Origin: Streptomyces sp. MNU76
GTDB lineage: Bacteria; Actinomycetota; Actinomycetes; Streptomycetales; Streptomycetaceae
DNA: 64,000 nt
Assembly (NCBI RefSeq): GCF_020982545.1
Contig: NZ_JAJKLK010000003.1
Location: 496,001-560,000 of the forward strand
Direction of reading: 5' to 3'
Positions 7,256 through 17,131 of the stretch are shown in pieces. A program made the translations under genes and the position numbers. The notes under the pieces were generated by a model. It was not told the DNA's origin. It saw nothing but the letters and a program-made list of their open reading frames with translations, and did no database searches. The first letter of the stretch is position 1, and every line of letters starts with the position of its first letter.

Positions 7256-9711
7256 ATGAGCCAGCAGGGGGAGAGGCCGACCGGTCACGAGGACGACTGG
7301 TGGCGGCAGTTGTACGACGACGCGAGCGGGGACACGGGCCCCTCGGTGGCGGCCGATTCCCTCGACGACCGCTTCGCCTCCGCGGCGAACACGGTCGGGG
7401 ACGGGATGCCGGGTTCCCCGGGTGAACCGGGTGCGTCGACGCCGACGGGTCCGCCGGACCCGTCGAGCGCCTCGGGTGCGCCGCCGAATGCGCGGGGAGC
7501 CTGGGGAGCGGTCCCGGGGACGTCGGGAGCCTGGGCGGCTGTGCCGGGCACGGCGGCTGCCAGAGGGGAGCCAGGAGGAGGCCGAGCCGGACGGCCGGGG
7601 AGTGGGCCGAGCGGGGCGGGTGGCCCGGAAGGCTCGCCGAGCAGGGCGGATGGTTCCGGAAGAGGCCAGGGGAGGGCGCCTCGGACACCGGGACGGCCCC
7701 GCCGGGCGTCTCGCACCGGTACATACGGCTCGAACCCGGTGCCGGGCGCCCTCTCGGACCGGGTGCCGCCTCAAGGCTCACCGGGCGCGCCGTCGCACCG
7801 GGTGCCGCCCAGGAGTCGCCGGGCGGCCTCGACGGGCGCGAAGGCCAAGGCCGACGCGATGCCCCGCGGGCGTGACGGTGTAGGCGGCCGGGACGGCCTG
7901 AGCGGGCGCGGTGGCCTGAGTGGGCGTGCCGATCAAGGCGGACGGGAAGCCCCGGCTGGGCGTGACGGCCAAGGCGGGCGTGACCTGAGCGGTCGGGACG
8001 CCCCGGCCTTCGGGCCGGGCACCCCTCCCGACCCCGTACCCGCACCGCCCGCAGTCTCTCCGCGCCCCTCGTCGAGCCCGGCTGCCGCATCGCCGGTGGA
8101 TGCCGGCTCCCGCGGCTCGTCCGGGGCCGGTGCCGTGCCGCCCGCAGACCCTCCGCGTCCGCCGTCCGGTTCTGGGGGCGCGTCGTCTGTGGACGACGGC
8201 GGCTCACGTGGGCCGGCCGATCCCGGCGCCGGGCCGTCCGATGTTCCGCCGCGACCTGCGGCGGTTTCCGGTCCCGACGGTGCTGCTGATGCCCGGCCTC
8301 GCCCGCCGTCCGGCACCGGCTCCGCTTCCTCCGTGGGACCCCGCTCCGCTTCGTCCGCCGAGCCCCTTCCGCGGGCGTCCTTCCCCTCCGTCCCGCGTCA
8401 GCCCCTCGACCCGTCGGCCTCCGTGCCCGTGCGGGACCCCCGGCACGGTGGGCTCACTCCGCAGCCCGCGCCCTGGGAGCCGCCGTCGGTCCAGCCCTCG
8501 GGTCCCCTGACCTTCCCGTCCGTGCCCACACCACCCGGCTTCCGCGCGGCCCTGCCATGGCGCGGCCGCCCGCCCGGAGCCCCCAGCAGCCACAGCCTCA
8601 GCCGCCCATCCCCGCGCAGCCACCCTCCGGCCCCGGTGAAGGCCCTCCCCGGCTCCCGAACCGGCCGACGCCCGGCCCTCCACCCAGCTCGACCTCCCCA
8701 CCCTCCAGGCGGACGAGGGTGTCGCTCGTCGGGGAGAGCGGGCGGGTGCGGGTCGAGTACGTGGGGTCCGGCCCGCCCACCTACGACGCGGAGCCGACCG
8801 CGTTGCCACCCGCGGACCCGGAGGACCTGGGGGACCTGGTGGCGGACACGGTGCTGGACGGCGCGCGCTACGGGGCGTGCACGCTGCGCGCCGCGTCGCT
8901 GCGCGGGGACTCCGCGCGCTACCGGGGCGAGCCGCGCCGCGACGCGCTCCTCACCGCCCGCTTCGGCCTCGGCGAACAGGCGCTCGTCCTGGTGGCCATG
9001 GCCACCGGTGCCCGGGCCACCCCGGGAGCCCACCGCGCGGCGGCCGAGGCGTGCCGTTGGATCGGCCGGGCCGTCGGACTGAGCCATGTGCGGCTGGTGG
9101 AGGACATCCGGGCCGCCCGGCGAGGCGATCTGAAGTCGGGGCTGCACCGCCTCACCGACCGCAGCCTCGGCAAGCTCCGCGCCAGCGCCGTGGAACAGGG
9201 GCTCGACCCGGACGAGTACACGGCGAGCCTGCGCTGTCTGCTGCTTCCGGCCGACCCGGGGTGCCGTACACGCGTGTTCTTCGGGGTGGGCGCGGGTGGC
9301 CTGTTCCGGCTGCGGGGCGGCGAGTGGCAGGACATAGAGCCCCGGGTCGCCGACACGCCCGGGGCCCCGGTGGTCGGCTTCGGCTCGCTGCCGCACGAGA
9401 CCCCCGACGGCGACCGCCTCACCATGGACCTCGGCATCACGACACCCCCGAGCCCGTACGAACCCGCTCCCGCCGCGCCCCGCGAACCCTTCCGCTTCCG
9501 CGCCTCCGTGGCCCGCGAGGACGACGTCCTGCTGCTGTGCACCGGCGGTCTGGCCGAACCGTTGCGCGGGGAGCCGCCGCTCGCCGAGCATCTGGCGGCC
9601 CGCTGGACAGCCGCCGAGCCGCCCGGACTCGCCGCCTTCCTCGCCGACGCCCAGGTCAGGGTCAAGGGGTACACGGACGACCGTACGGCCGCCGCCGTGT
9701 GGGAGACCTGA
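7256..9711 (+). pseudogene. PP2C-like domain protein with Pro/Gly-rich region, frame-broken
   Basis: Starts at ATG 7256 (MSQQGERPTGHEDDWWRQLY), a familiar Streptomyces N-terminus for this family, with GGGG just upstream. A long Pro/Gly/Arg/Ser low-complexity region follows. Family-typical C-terminal sequence (YVGSGPPTYDAEPTALPPADPEDLGDLVADTVLDGARYG... to AVWET, stop 9711) continues in a different frame. The break lies within about 8530-8700 and corresponds to a one-base loss. The C-terminal ~350 residues form a protein phosphatase 2C-like domain (LVLVAMATGARATPGAHRAAAEACRWI; DDVLLLCTGGLAEPL) without obvious canonical Asp metal ligands. It is either a sequencing error in a GC run or a true break. 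Confidence 0.7.
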
Positions 9712-10155
9712 CGGTGTCCACCGGCGGGCCGGGAGAGGCGTCAATCAGCCGTGCCGGGCCGCGAGTTGGCCTGTACCAGCGCTCGATTCCGGCCAATCGA
9801 CATCATTGAAGGGAGTGGTCCGGCCCGGCCGGGGTATACGGCGCTCCCACGCCAGTCGTGTCCCGCTGGCATCCGACTGGATCGGCAGTCCCGCATGGGC
9901 AGTTGGGGTCCATGGGCGGGGTCGCGCCGGGTTGCCCGCAGAAGGGCGGGCGCCGGGTTCGTAGGGCTGTGCGGTGGTTTCACGAGACGGGAAGCGCTGT
10001 CACACGGTACCGGCGGCTGGCTTGACTCTGTGCGTTTGAAAGCGTACGGACGGTCGTTGACGATTCGACATGAGTGCCGCGATCCGGACCGGGCATGGAT
10101 CCCCGTGTACGTGTTCGAGCAGGAGGGGACCAGTCATCGGGGCGTGGGCGGGGTC
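9712..10155. other. Intergenic region upstream of the ATP-binding protein
   Basis: The 444 bp hold no convincing gene. A possible promoter is TTGACT (10022-10027), a 17-bp spacer and TACGGA (10045-10050); the -10 is a weak match. The downstream frame is open through this region from 9751, but the residues do not look like the family. Confidence 0.4.
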
Positions 10156-10635
10156 ATGAAGAGGCAGGCACGAGGGGGCGGTCCCACGGCGACAGGGGCC
10201 TTCTCGGCAGAGGCGGAGGAGACGGTCGGCGACGAGGCGGACAAGGCCGGCGCCGAACAGCTCAGGCACAGACTCGGGCGGGCCGACCTGAGGGCGGTGC
10301 CCGAGGCCCGCAGGGCACTGCGGGAACTGCTGCGGCAATGGGGGCGGCCGGGAAAATCGGAGATAGCGGAGCTGCTGGCGAGCGAGCTGGTCACCAACGC
10401 GATCATCCACACCGACCATGACGCGGTGCTGACCGCGACCGTCTCGTCCGACGGACTGCACGTGGAGGTACGGGACTTCGTGGGACGCAGGCCCAGGCCG
10501 AGGGTGCCGCCCGCCGACGACAGCACGAACGGCCGCGGCCTCCTTCTCGTCCAGTCCCTCGCCGACGCCTGGGGCGTACGGGCGCACGGGGTGGGCAAGG
10601 CGGTGTGGTTCGACCTCGACGGCGGGCTGACCTGA
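10156..10635 (+). CDS. Anti-sigma-type ATP-binding protein (HATPase)
   Basis: About 159 residues, a single GHKL-type ATPase domain like RsbW/SpoIIAB. The N-box is ELLASELVTNAIIH, the G1 box is the VRDF region and the G2 box is NGRGLLLVQSLADAWG. The ending GKAVWFDL is usual for Streptomyces paralogs. Such proteins phosphorylate anti-anti-sigma partners or hold sigma factors; the partner here is unknown. The start is uncertain: ATG 10156 has only a weak GGGCGGGG upstream, and in-frame GTG codons at 10105 and 10144 are possible. Confidence 0.8.
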   Translation: MKRQARGGGPTATGAFSAEAEETVGDEADKAGAEQLRHRLGRADLRAVPEARRALRELLRQWGRPGKSEIAELLASELVTNAIIHTDHDAVLTATVSSDGLHVEVRDFVGRRPRPRVPPADDSTNGRGLLLVQSLADAWGVRAHGVGKAVWFDLDGGLT

Positions 10636-10650
10636 CCGGACCTCGACAAC

Positions 10651-10685
10651 GGACAGGGGCGCGGCTCGATGCCGCGCCCCTGTCC
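10651..10685. terminator. Bidirectional hairpin terminator
   Basis: A perfect 15-bp stem, GGACAGGGGCGCGGC / GCCGCGCCCCTGTCC, with a 5-base loop TCGAT. It lies between the convergent ATP-binding protein gene and the DUF2637 gene and can serve both. Confidence 0.85.
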
Positions 10686-10713
10686 GATGTGTCGCTCGTA
10701 CCGCTCGGCCGGC

Positions 10714-11775
10714 TCAGCCGAACTGCTGCTCCAGGTCCTTGAGCTTGCGCTCCAGGGAGTCGAGCCGCGGCAGGGCCATGGTGTCGTCCTCCGCGGTGAG
10801 GTCGACCGTGATCGACTTGTCAGCGCCGTTGCGGACCGGCTGGAGGGAGGGACGCGTACGCACGGGCAGTTGCTCGGGCGTGGATATGGCGGAGTCCGAG
10901 GCCACCTGGGCCGCCGGGACACGCTCCACCGTGGTGTCGACCTGGCGTCCGCCACCGCCGCCACCGCCGCCGCCACGACCGGGCAGACCCCGGTGGCCCC
11001 GGCTGATCGCCTTGAGGTGGGCGCGCTCCAGACGCTCCTGCTCGCGCTTGCGCGTCCTGGTCTCTTCCTTGATCCGCTTGTCCTCGCGCACCTCGTCCAC
11101 GGCCTCGTCGAGGCTGCGCACGCCCTCCAGGAGCATCAGCGACCACGCCCTGTACGTCTCACGCGGGGCCCGCAGCCAGCGGACGACACGGATCTGGGGC
11201 AGCGGACGCGGTACGAGGCCCTGCTCGCGCAGCGCGGCACGGCGGGTCTGCTTCAGCGCGCGGTCGAAGAGCACCGCGGCAGACAGGGACATGCCGGCGA
11301 AGAACTGCGGGGCGCCGTCGTGGCCGAGACCCCTGGGCGCGTGCACCCAGTTGAACCAGGCGGCCGCACCGGCGAACGTCCACACGAGTATGCGGGAACC
11401 GAGGGCGGCGTCACCGTGGCTGGCCTCGCGCACCGCGAGGACCGAGCAGAACATGGCGGCACCGTCCAGGCCGAACGGAACCAGGTACTGCCACCCGTCG
11501 GTCAGGCCCAGGTTCTGCTCACCGAAGCCGACCAGGCCGCGGAAGGAGAGCGCGGCGGCGACCGCGGCACAGCAGAAGAGGAGGATGTAGGAGGCGGTGC
11601 CGTAGAGGGCCTCCTTGCGCCGGCGGCGCTCCTCGCTGCGTTCCCACGAATCCTCTGTCTTGGCGTGCTCCCCGGAGCGCTTGCCGCGCGCGAGCACCGC
11701 AACCGCCGCCAGCATGCCCAGGAGCAGTACGGCGCCCGGAAGCAGCCAGTTCAGCGATATGTCGGTCAATCTCAT
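10714..11775 (-). CDS. DUF2637 (SpdB-like) membrane protein
   Basis: About 353 residues. An N-terminal helix (WLLPGAVLLLGMLAAVAVLA), a charged loop, then three more membrane helices (ASYILLFCCAAVAAALSF, LVPFGLDGAAMFCSVLAV, ILVWTFAGAAAWFNWVHAP) make up the DUF2637 region known from plasmid-spread proteins and chromosomal Streptomyces homologs. A long cytoplasmic tail carries charged coiled-coil-like sequence (EEVREDKRIKEETRTRKREQERLERAHLKAI region), a run of nine glycines, and a C-terminal helical stretch ending LKDLEQQFG. Start ATG 11775 has GGGACC before it; an earlier in-frame start at 11826 is less likely. Role unknown. Confidence 0.82.
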   Translation of the reverse strand: MRLTDISLNWLLPGAVLLLGMLAAVAVLARGKRSGEHAKTEDSWERSEERRRRKEALYGTASYILLFCCAAVAAALSFRGLVGFGEQNLGLTDGWQYLVPFGLDGAAMFCSVLAVREASHGDAALGSRILVWTFAGAAAWFNWVHAPRGLGHDGAPQFFAGMSLSAAVLFDRALKQTRRAALREQGLVPRPLPQIRVVRWLRAPRETYRAWSLMLLEGVRSLDEAVDEVREDKRIKEETRTRKREQERLERAHLKAISRGHRGLPGRGGGGGGGGGRQVDTTVERVPAAQVASDSAISTPEQLPVRTRPSLQPVRNGADKSITVDLTAEDDTMALPRLDSLERKLKDLEQQFG

Positions 11776-12112
11776 CAGGGGTCCCTTGCATTGGGATAGG
11801 GCGTAACGCCCGCCATAGTGGCCCAATCCTCGCGGCCCTCAGGGGGTTTCGGGGCAAGAGACCGCCAAAGAAGTGCAATGAGTGACGCAAGGCGGCATTC
11901 TGCTCGAACTACCGCGCGAGGGACGGGAGTTGAGTGCGAGTGAGATTACCCGTTCGAGTGGTTCCACGGAAAGTTCCTGCGACAAGTGAGGAATTTGTGA
12001 ACTACCTGTAACCCAACGAGGCTCCCACCCGCAGTGGATCTTACGACACATGCCACGGGCGATCGCCGGGGGGGCGCCCCTCGGGGCGCCGCCCGGCGGC
12101 GGTGAGGGGCCG
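11776..12112. other. Intergenic region upstream of the DUF2637 gene
   Basis: The 337 bp hold no convincing gene. They carry the hairpin at 12073-12090 and a GGCGTTACGCC palindrome at about 11800. The stretch is less GC-rich than its surroundings, which suits a promoter region for the minus-strand DUF2637 gene. Confidence 0.45.
12073..12090 (-). terminator. Hairpin after the FhuF-like gene
   Basis: A perfect stem GGCGCCCC / GGGGCGCC with loop TC, about 25 bp beyond the stop of the minus-strand FhuF-like gene. A probable terminator. Confidence 0.55.
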
Positions 12113-12979
12113 TCAACCGGTGGCGGCGGCCGTCAGTTTGGAGATCCGCTCCGACTCGCAGGTGCGCGGGCAGGTGACGCAGGTGTCCTCCGGGGCCAGC
12201 GTGTAGAACATGCAGCAGCTCGCCCGGTCCCGGGTGGGCAGCGACTCGCCGCCCGGACCGGTCAGTTCACGGAAGCCCGCGGCGCCCACGTACGGCCGGG
12301 TCGCGCCGGGGAGCAACAGTTCCAGCTCGCGGCGGCAGCGCTCCTGCTCGTCGGGGCCGAGGAGTTCGGCGACGTACCAGATGCCCTCGACGACCTCGTC
12401 GGTCGCCATGCCCCACAGCGCGCGCCCGCGCCGCCGCATCCGTGGGCCGAAGCCGCCGAGGACCGGCTCTATGTGCGCGGCGAACGCGGCGCGCACCTCG
12501 GCCCGCAGTGCCTCCTCGTCCGCGACCACCCGGGCGCGGGGGTCACCGGCCGCCGGATCGTCCGGCAGGCAGCTGAACGTTTCACCGCGCACCACCAGCC
12601 GGCTCTGCTCGCGCTGGAACGCCACGTGCTCGGCAGGGAAGCGCGGCACCCGGCGCTGGAGGAACCAGGGGACCGTGAAGAGCAGGCAGGCGTACCAGGA
12701 ATAGCGGTGCAGTCCGAAGGTCGCCACCACGTCCGGGCGGCCCTTTCGGCCGTGGTCCCGGAGTATCTGGGCCTCGTCCCACGCCAGGAACGCGTCCAGC
12801 TCGGCTCCCGCCGCCGCGAGTCCGGCGGCGGAGACCCACCCCCCGCCCTCGGGCAATGGATCGGCGAGGGAGAGTTCTGTCACGCTGATCATGGGCAGGA
12901 CCTCGGTGAGGCGTGCGTACGCCGCCGCCACGGGCGACCTGCGTGAAGTGGGTGCCGGTGCCGGTGCTGACTGGGGCAT
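12113..12979 (-). CDS. FhuF-like (2Fe-2S) ferric-siderophore reductase
   Basis: 288 residues. The C-terminal cluster motif CCMFYTLAPEDTCVTC (CC-x10-C-x2-C) is the hallmark of FhuF-type reductases, which release iron from ferric siderophores in the cytoplasm. The upstream sequence (ATFGLHRYSWYACLLFTVPW; ALWGMATDEVVEGIWYVAELLG) also fits. An iron box lies 28 bp before the start codon, so expression should rise under iron limitation. It is not next to a siderophore cluster in this window. Confidence 0.85.
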   Translation of the reverse strand: MPQSAPAPAPTSRRSPVAAAYARLTEVLPMISVTELSLADPLPEGGGWVSAAGLAAAGAELDAFLAWDEAQILRDHGRKGRPDVVATFGLHRYSWYACLLFTVPWFLQRRVPRFPAEHVAFQREQSRLVVRGETFSCLPDDPAAGDPRARVVADEEALRAEVRAAFAAHIEPVLGGFGPRMRRRGRALWGMATDEVVEGIWYVAELLGPDEQERCRRELELLLPGATRPYVGAAGFRELTGPGGESLPTRDRASCCMFYTLAPEDTCVTCPRTCESERISKLTAAATG

Positions 12980-13006
12980 ACGGGGACCGCCGTTTCACCA
13001 TCGCTG

Positions 13007-13025
13007 CCAAGTAAGGCTTACCTTA
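13007..13025. promoter_or_regulatory. Iron box (DmdR1/IdeR-type operator)
   Basis: CCAAGTAAGGCTTACCTTA matches the actinomycete iron-box consensus (TTAGGTTAGGCTAACCTAA) at 14 of 19 positions and has a near-perfect AAGG/CCTT dyad. It sits just upstream of the FhuF-like gene on the minus strand. The divergent GntR gene begins 153 bp away and might share it. Confidence 0.75.
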
Positions 13026-13177
13026 CCCGAGGTGGTCGAGGTTTGAACTGAGGGCATGTGCGCCTATGGTGCTTTACGACCGGTAACAACCCGAGTAGTG
13101 ACCTAACCGCCCCCATGTACCCCGTCGGCCGCACCGCTCGGCCCACTCGACACTCGACTCGGCTCGGAGGAGGACCC

Positions 13178-14058
13178 GTGGAGCAGGCCGGCCCGCGCGA
13201 GGCCACGGCCGTGAGTGCGCCGGACCCCGCCGCTCGTCCGGCGTCGGCCTATCGCGTGCCCGCGCAGCCCGGAGTCGCGGACGTCGACCGGGAGCGGGGC
13301 ATCGCGGCGGACGGCACGGTGGCCGCGGTGCGCGGCGACAGCGGGCCCGGCGCCGACGCCGCCCGGGGCGAGCACACGCACAGCGAGGTCCCGATCCCGC
13401 TGCCGCGCGGACAGGGGCGTCCGGTCGTCCAGCGGGCCTCCGTGCGGGGACAGATCCTCGACGCGCTGCGGGCCGCGCTCGCCGGCGGGGAGCTGAGGCC
13501 GGGTGAGGTGTACTCCGCGCCCGCACTGGGCGAGCGGTTCGGGGTCTCCGCGACCCCCGTGCGCGAGGCGATGCAGCAACTGGCCATCGAGGGCGCGGTC
13601 GAGGTCGTGCCCAACCGGGGCTTCCGGGTCGTACGGCGGGGCGCCCGGGAGCTGGCCGAACTGGCGGAGGTACGGGCGCTGCTCCAGGTGCCGGTGATCA
13701 TGCGGCTCGCGCGTACCGTGCCGGCGGACCGCTGGGGTGAACTACGGCCCCTCGCCGACGAGACGGCCCGGGCGGCGTCCTCCGGGTGCCGCGCGACGTA
13801 CGGCGAGGCGGACCGGGCCTTCCACCGGGGGGTCCTGGGGCTGTCCGGCAACGAGCAGCTGCTGCAGATCACGGACGACCTCCACCGGCGTACGCAGCTG
13901 CCGTTGGGCGGCGGTCACGTGGGGTCGCCGGGGGCGGTGGCCGGGTGGAGCTGATGGCGGACGCGGCGGAGCACATCGCGTTGCTGGACGCGTTGGTGGC
14001 ACAGGACCTGGAAGCGGCGTGCTGTCTGGTGGAGAGGCATTTCGGGGTGGAGGGCTGA
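13178..14058 (+). pseudogene. GntR/FadR-type regulator, frame-broken near the C-terminus
   Basis: Starts at GTG 13178 after a strong GGAGGAGGA. A ~80-residue variable N-terminus leads to a winged helix (RGQILDALRAALAGGELRPGEVYSAPALGERFGVSATPVREAMQQLAIEGAVEVVPNRGFRV) and an FCD ligand domain. The first frame stops at 13954 right after odd sequence (LGGGHVGSPGAVAGWS). The family-typical last helix (ELMADAAEHIALLDALVAQDLE...HF) continues in another frame to TGA 14058. One base appears lost near 13900-13945, in a G-rich run. The last helix contributes to FCD folding, so a true break could impair the protein. Confidence 0.78.
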
Positions 14059-14095
14059 GGGGACGTCGGCGGGTACGGGTCCGGTGGGGCCTCTC

Positions 14096-14187
14096 GCGCA
14101 GTTCCCCGCGCCCCTAAGGGCCTACGGCCCTTCGGGCCGAAAGCACGGGGCGCAGCCCCTGCTTTTCAGGGGCGCGGGGAACTGCGT
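14096..14187. repeat. Composite inverted-repeat hairpin cluster
   Basis: The outer arms GCGCAGTTCCCCGCGCCCCT (14096-14115) and its complement (14168-14187) match at 19 of 20 positions. Inside are two smaller hairpins (AAGGGCC-TAC-GGCCCTT, and AAGCACGGGGC-GCA-GCCCCTGCTT). It lies between the convergent GntR and TPR-like genes, so it probably acts as a bidirectional terminator. A sister copy lies at 21113-21205. Confidence 0.8.
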
Positions 14188-14252
14188 GAGCAACCACGAC
14201 GGACCCGCACCCGACAACGCACCCACACGCACCCCATGCCGGTCACGGCCCG

Positions 14253-15029
14253 TCACGCCGTCGCCGCCGGCGGTGGGGCCAACTGCCGTGCCAGCCACGT
14301 CGGTACACCCCCCAGCAGCCGGAACAACCGTCCCGCCTCCTCCCGCAGCCGTGACGCCTCCGGCTCCGTCTCGGTCTCGGCGAGGGAGACGAGTGCCGGG
14401 GCCGTGCCCACGAGGTAACCCAGCTCCTCCCGGATGCGCAGGGATTCGGCGAAGCCGTGCCGCGCCTCGGCCAACTCCCCCTCCCGCAGCGCGAGTCCGG
14501 CGAGATGCCGCCAGGTGAAGGACAGCAGGAGCAGGTCGTCATGGGCGGTGGCACCCGCATGGGCCCGGCGGTAGGCGGCGCGCGCGGACTGCGGCGAGCG
14601 GGCGAGGTTCTCGGCGATGAGACCCCGCCGGAAGTCGAGCAGCGCCCGGCCGGGCGCGCCGGGGGCGATCAGGGCGGCCGCCCGGCCGAGCGCGGCCCGC
14701 GCCTCGTCGGAGCGGTCCCGGATCCCGAGCAGCGTGGCCGCGTACGCCAGTTGGCCGCGTTCGCAGGCCGCCGCGCCGCGCTCGTCGTCGGTGCGGGCCT
14801 GCGCCTCCGCCGTGCGCAGCGCGTCCTCGGCGTCCTCCCAGCCCTGCTCGGTGTAGAGACAGCGCTCGACGAGCAGCGCGGTCCGCTGCAGGGACGCCCG
14901 TGGGCCGTCGGGTTCGATCAGGGCGGCGGCGTCGACCCAGCAGGCGCGTGAGCGCAGCCGCCATACCGCGGTCTGGAGTGGATCGTCACCGGCTGTCGTT
15001 CCGTCACCAGACATGGCGGTATGCGCCAC
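14253..15029 (-). CDS. TPR-like helical-repeat protein
   Basis: About 258 residues, almost wholly helical and rich in Ala, Arg and Leu. It has TPR-like pairs (e.g. GWEDAEDALRTAEAQARTDDERGAAACERGQLAYAATLLG; LLLLSFTWRHLAGLALREGELAEARHGFAESLRIREELG). I place the start at GTG 15029 because GGGGAGGG lies 5-6 bases upstream; ATG 15014 is an alternative. It is likely a cytoplasmic protein-interaction scaffold. It lies 151 bp from the PucR gene on the same strand. Confidence 0.72.
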   Translation of the reverse strand: MAHTAMSGDGTTAGDDPLQTAVWRLRSRACWVDAAALIEPDGPRASLQRTALLVERCLYTEQGWEDAEDALRTAEAQARTDDERGAAACERGQLAYAATLLGIRDRSDEARAALGRAAALIAPGAPGRALLDFRRGLIAENLARSPQSARAAYRRAHAGATAHDDLLLLSFTWRHLAGLALREGELAEARHGFAESLRIREELGYLVGTAPALVSLAETETEPEASRLREEAGRLFRLLGGVPTWLARQLAPPPAATA

Positions 15030-15180
15030 GTTGCCCTCCCCGAGCACGCCCTTGAGCTTTGAGTGGTGGCGGCATCTCAGCACGAATCCCGGGGCCCGGC
15101 CAAGGGGGGTGGGTGAAGGAATTCACAAAGTCATGGGGTGCGGACGGCGCACTTCGATCTTCGTCCACCACCCCCTGGCC

Positions 15181-16857
15181 TCAACTCATGCGCAGGGCCA
15201 GGAAGAAGTCCAGTTTGTCCTCCAGGCGGGAGAGGTCCCGGCCCGTCAACTGCTCGATGCGGCCCACCCGGTACCGCAGCGTGTTGACGTGCAGATGGAG
15301 GCGCGCGGCGCAGCGCGTCCAGGAGCCGTCGCACTCCAGGAACGCCTCCAGGGTGGGGATCAGCTCGGCGCGGTGCCGCCGGTCGTAGTCGCGCAGCGGG
15401 TCGAGGAGCCGGGCCGTGAAGGCGCGTCGCACGTCGTCGGGGACGAAGGGGAGCAGCAACACGTGCGAGGCCAGTTCCTGGTGGCCGGCCGCGCACACCC
15501 GGCCGGAGCGGGCCGCCGCCACCCGGCGGGCGTGCCGGGCCTCCTCCAGGGCGCCGCGCAGCCCCTCGGCGGAGTGCACGGCCGCGCTGACGCCCAGGGT
15601 GAGCCGGCCGTCGTCGTCGAGGCCGGCGCCCAGCGGGTTCCGTACGGCCGCGAGGAGGACGTCGGCGTGGATGCCGGCCTCGGAGCCGTCATGCTCGGAG
15701 GAGACCGCCGGGAGGGGGACGAGGGCGATGGCCTCCTCACCCGTATGGGCGACCGCGACGCGGTCGGAGGGCTCGGGGCCCGTGGACAGCGGGTCGACGA
15801 GGATCTCCTCCAGGAGCGCCTGGGTGACCGGGCCGCTGTGGACCTCGCCGCCCTCCCACTCCACCCGGGCGACGACGACCTGCCAGTGCGGCGCCGCCCC
15901 GAGGCCGGGCAGCAGCACCGGCGCGGCCACCCGCAGCCGGGCCGCGATCTCGGCCGGGGCCGCCCCCGCCTGCACCAGCTCCAGGACCTCCTGGGCGAGC
16001 CGGCGCCGTACCGTACGGGCCGCGTCGCGGCGGTCGCGCTCGACCGCGATCAGCTGGGTGACGCCGTGCAGCAGGTCGAGCCGTTCGGCGGGCCAGTCCC
16101 CGGCGTCGGCCTCGACCGCGAGGAGCCAGTCCGACAGCAGGGTCTCGCGCACGTCGCGGGCGCCGGAGTCCGTGCCCCGGCCCGTGCCGCTGATCGGGAA
16201 GAGCGAGTACGTGCTGGTGCCGACGGCCACGCGGTGCGGTCCGCGGCGCCCGGAGCGCGTCGCCGCCAGATGCTCGGCGGACAGCCGCGCGCGCAGCTCG
16301 GCGGGGAGGGCGCCCCCGGCGTCCTCGGGGCCCGCCACGAGCCGCCCGGCGGGGGAGAGCACCCAGGCGCGCAGGTCGAGGTCGGAGCCGAGCAGGTCCA
16401 GGACCACGTCCGGCCCGCCGCCCGCCGGGCCCGAGGTCATCATCCGGCGGTGCCGGTCCACCACGGCCGCGAGGTCCCCGGCGCGCTCGCCGGAGACCTG
16501 CCGTACGACGTGTTCGGTGATGGTCGCGAAGGCGACCGACTCGTTGACCGCGAAGAGCGGCAGCCGGTGGCGCGCGCAGGCCACGACGAGGTCCTCGGGG
16601 ACGTTGCCCAGCTCGGCCTCCCCGGCGGCCAGCGCGGCGACCCCGGCGCCGACCAGGATCCGGACGAACGGCTCGGAGTCGGCGGCGTCGCGGCGCCAGG
16701 CGAGGCCCGTGAGCACCAGCTCGCCGCCGGAGAGATAGCGGCTGGGATCTCTGAGGTCGGTGGTCATCACACCGCGCACGACGCGGTCCAGCTCGTCCTC
16801 GCCGCCGAGCAGCCTGAGGCCCAGCGCGTCGGTGTCCAGCAGTGCGCGCAGGCGCAT
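15181..16857 (-). CDS. PucR-family regulator of purine catabolism
   Basis: About 558 residues. The N-terminal PucR domain (LGLRLLGGEDELDRVVRGVMTTDLRDPSRYLSGGELVLTG...) is followed by a GGDEF-like middle region. The C-terminal PucR-type helix-turn-helix is present (YDRRHRAELIPTLEAFLECDGSWTRCAARLHLHVNTLRYRVGRIEQLTGRDL). It is divergent from the xanthine dehydrogenase genes, as expected for their regulator. Start ATG 16857; an earlier start at 16947 would add residues unlike the family. Confidence 0.9.
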   Translation of the reverse strand: MRLRALLDTDALGLRLLGGEDELDRVVRGVMTTDLRDPSRYLSGGELVLTGLAWRRDAADSEPFVRILVGAGVAALAAGEAELGNVPEDLVVACARHRLPLFAVNESVAFATITEHVVRQVSGERAGDLAAVVDRHRRMMTSGPAGGGPDVVLDLLGSDLDLRAWVLSPAGRLVAGPEDAGGALPAELRARLSAEHLAATRSGRRGPHRVAVGTSTYSLFPISGTGRGTDSGARDVRETLLSDWLLAVEADAGDWPAERLDLLHGVTQLIAVERDRRDAARTVRRRLAQEVLELVQAGAAPAEIAARLRVAAPVLLPGLGAAPHWQVVVARVEWEGGEVHSGPVTQALLEEILVDPLSTGPEPSDRVAVAHTGEEAIALVPLPAVSSEHDGSEAGIHADVLLAAVRNPLGAGLDDDGRLTLGVSAAVHSAEGLRGALEEARHARRVAAARSGRVCAAGHQELASHVLLLPFVPDDVRRAFTARLLDPLRDYDRRHRAELIPTLEAFLECDGSWTRCAARLHLHVNTLRYRVGRIEQLTGRDLSRLEDKLDFFLALRMS

Positions 16858-16929
16858 TCTCGTCGCCGCCGTTCCTGTGTCGAGACCTGTCGGGAACAAG
16901 GATGTTTCCGGGGGAATACCAAGAGGTTG

Positions 16930-16942
16930 CAGAGGGCCTCTG
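16930..16942. promoter_or_regulatory. Palindrome in the pucR/xdh divergent region
   Basis: CAGAGG-G-CCTCTG is a perfect palindrome. An imperfect TTCATACGAA dyad follows at 16944-16953. They sit 73 bp from the regulator start and about 190 bp from the xdh start, so they are candidate operator sites for PucR or another purine-responsive factor. Confidence 0.4.
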
Positions 16943-17131
16943 TTCATACGAATCTACAAGATGCGGGCCCTGGCCAGCCAACTCCTTCATGGATTCCGTG
17001 ACTGACCGGGGTGGAGGAGGGCGCTGTGTACTGAGTCCCAGAACACATGAACAGCGCATGGACGAGCCGGGCCCGCCGCACACGATCTGGCTCAAACAGA
17101 ACGACTCGAGACGAAGAAGAGAGCCGGTCAG

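Noticed and set aside
6793..7257. Minus-strand frame across the 6.8-7.25 kb gap
   Set aside because: It is made of purine-rich simple words (REMREMREP) and lacks a plausible ribosome site or any family similarity.
11839..12051. 70-residue minus-strand frame upstream of the DUF2637 gene
   Set aside because: No codon bias or good ribosome site; it looks like the promoter/leader region.
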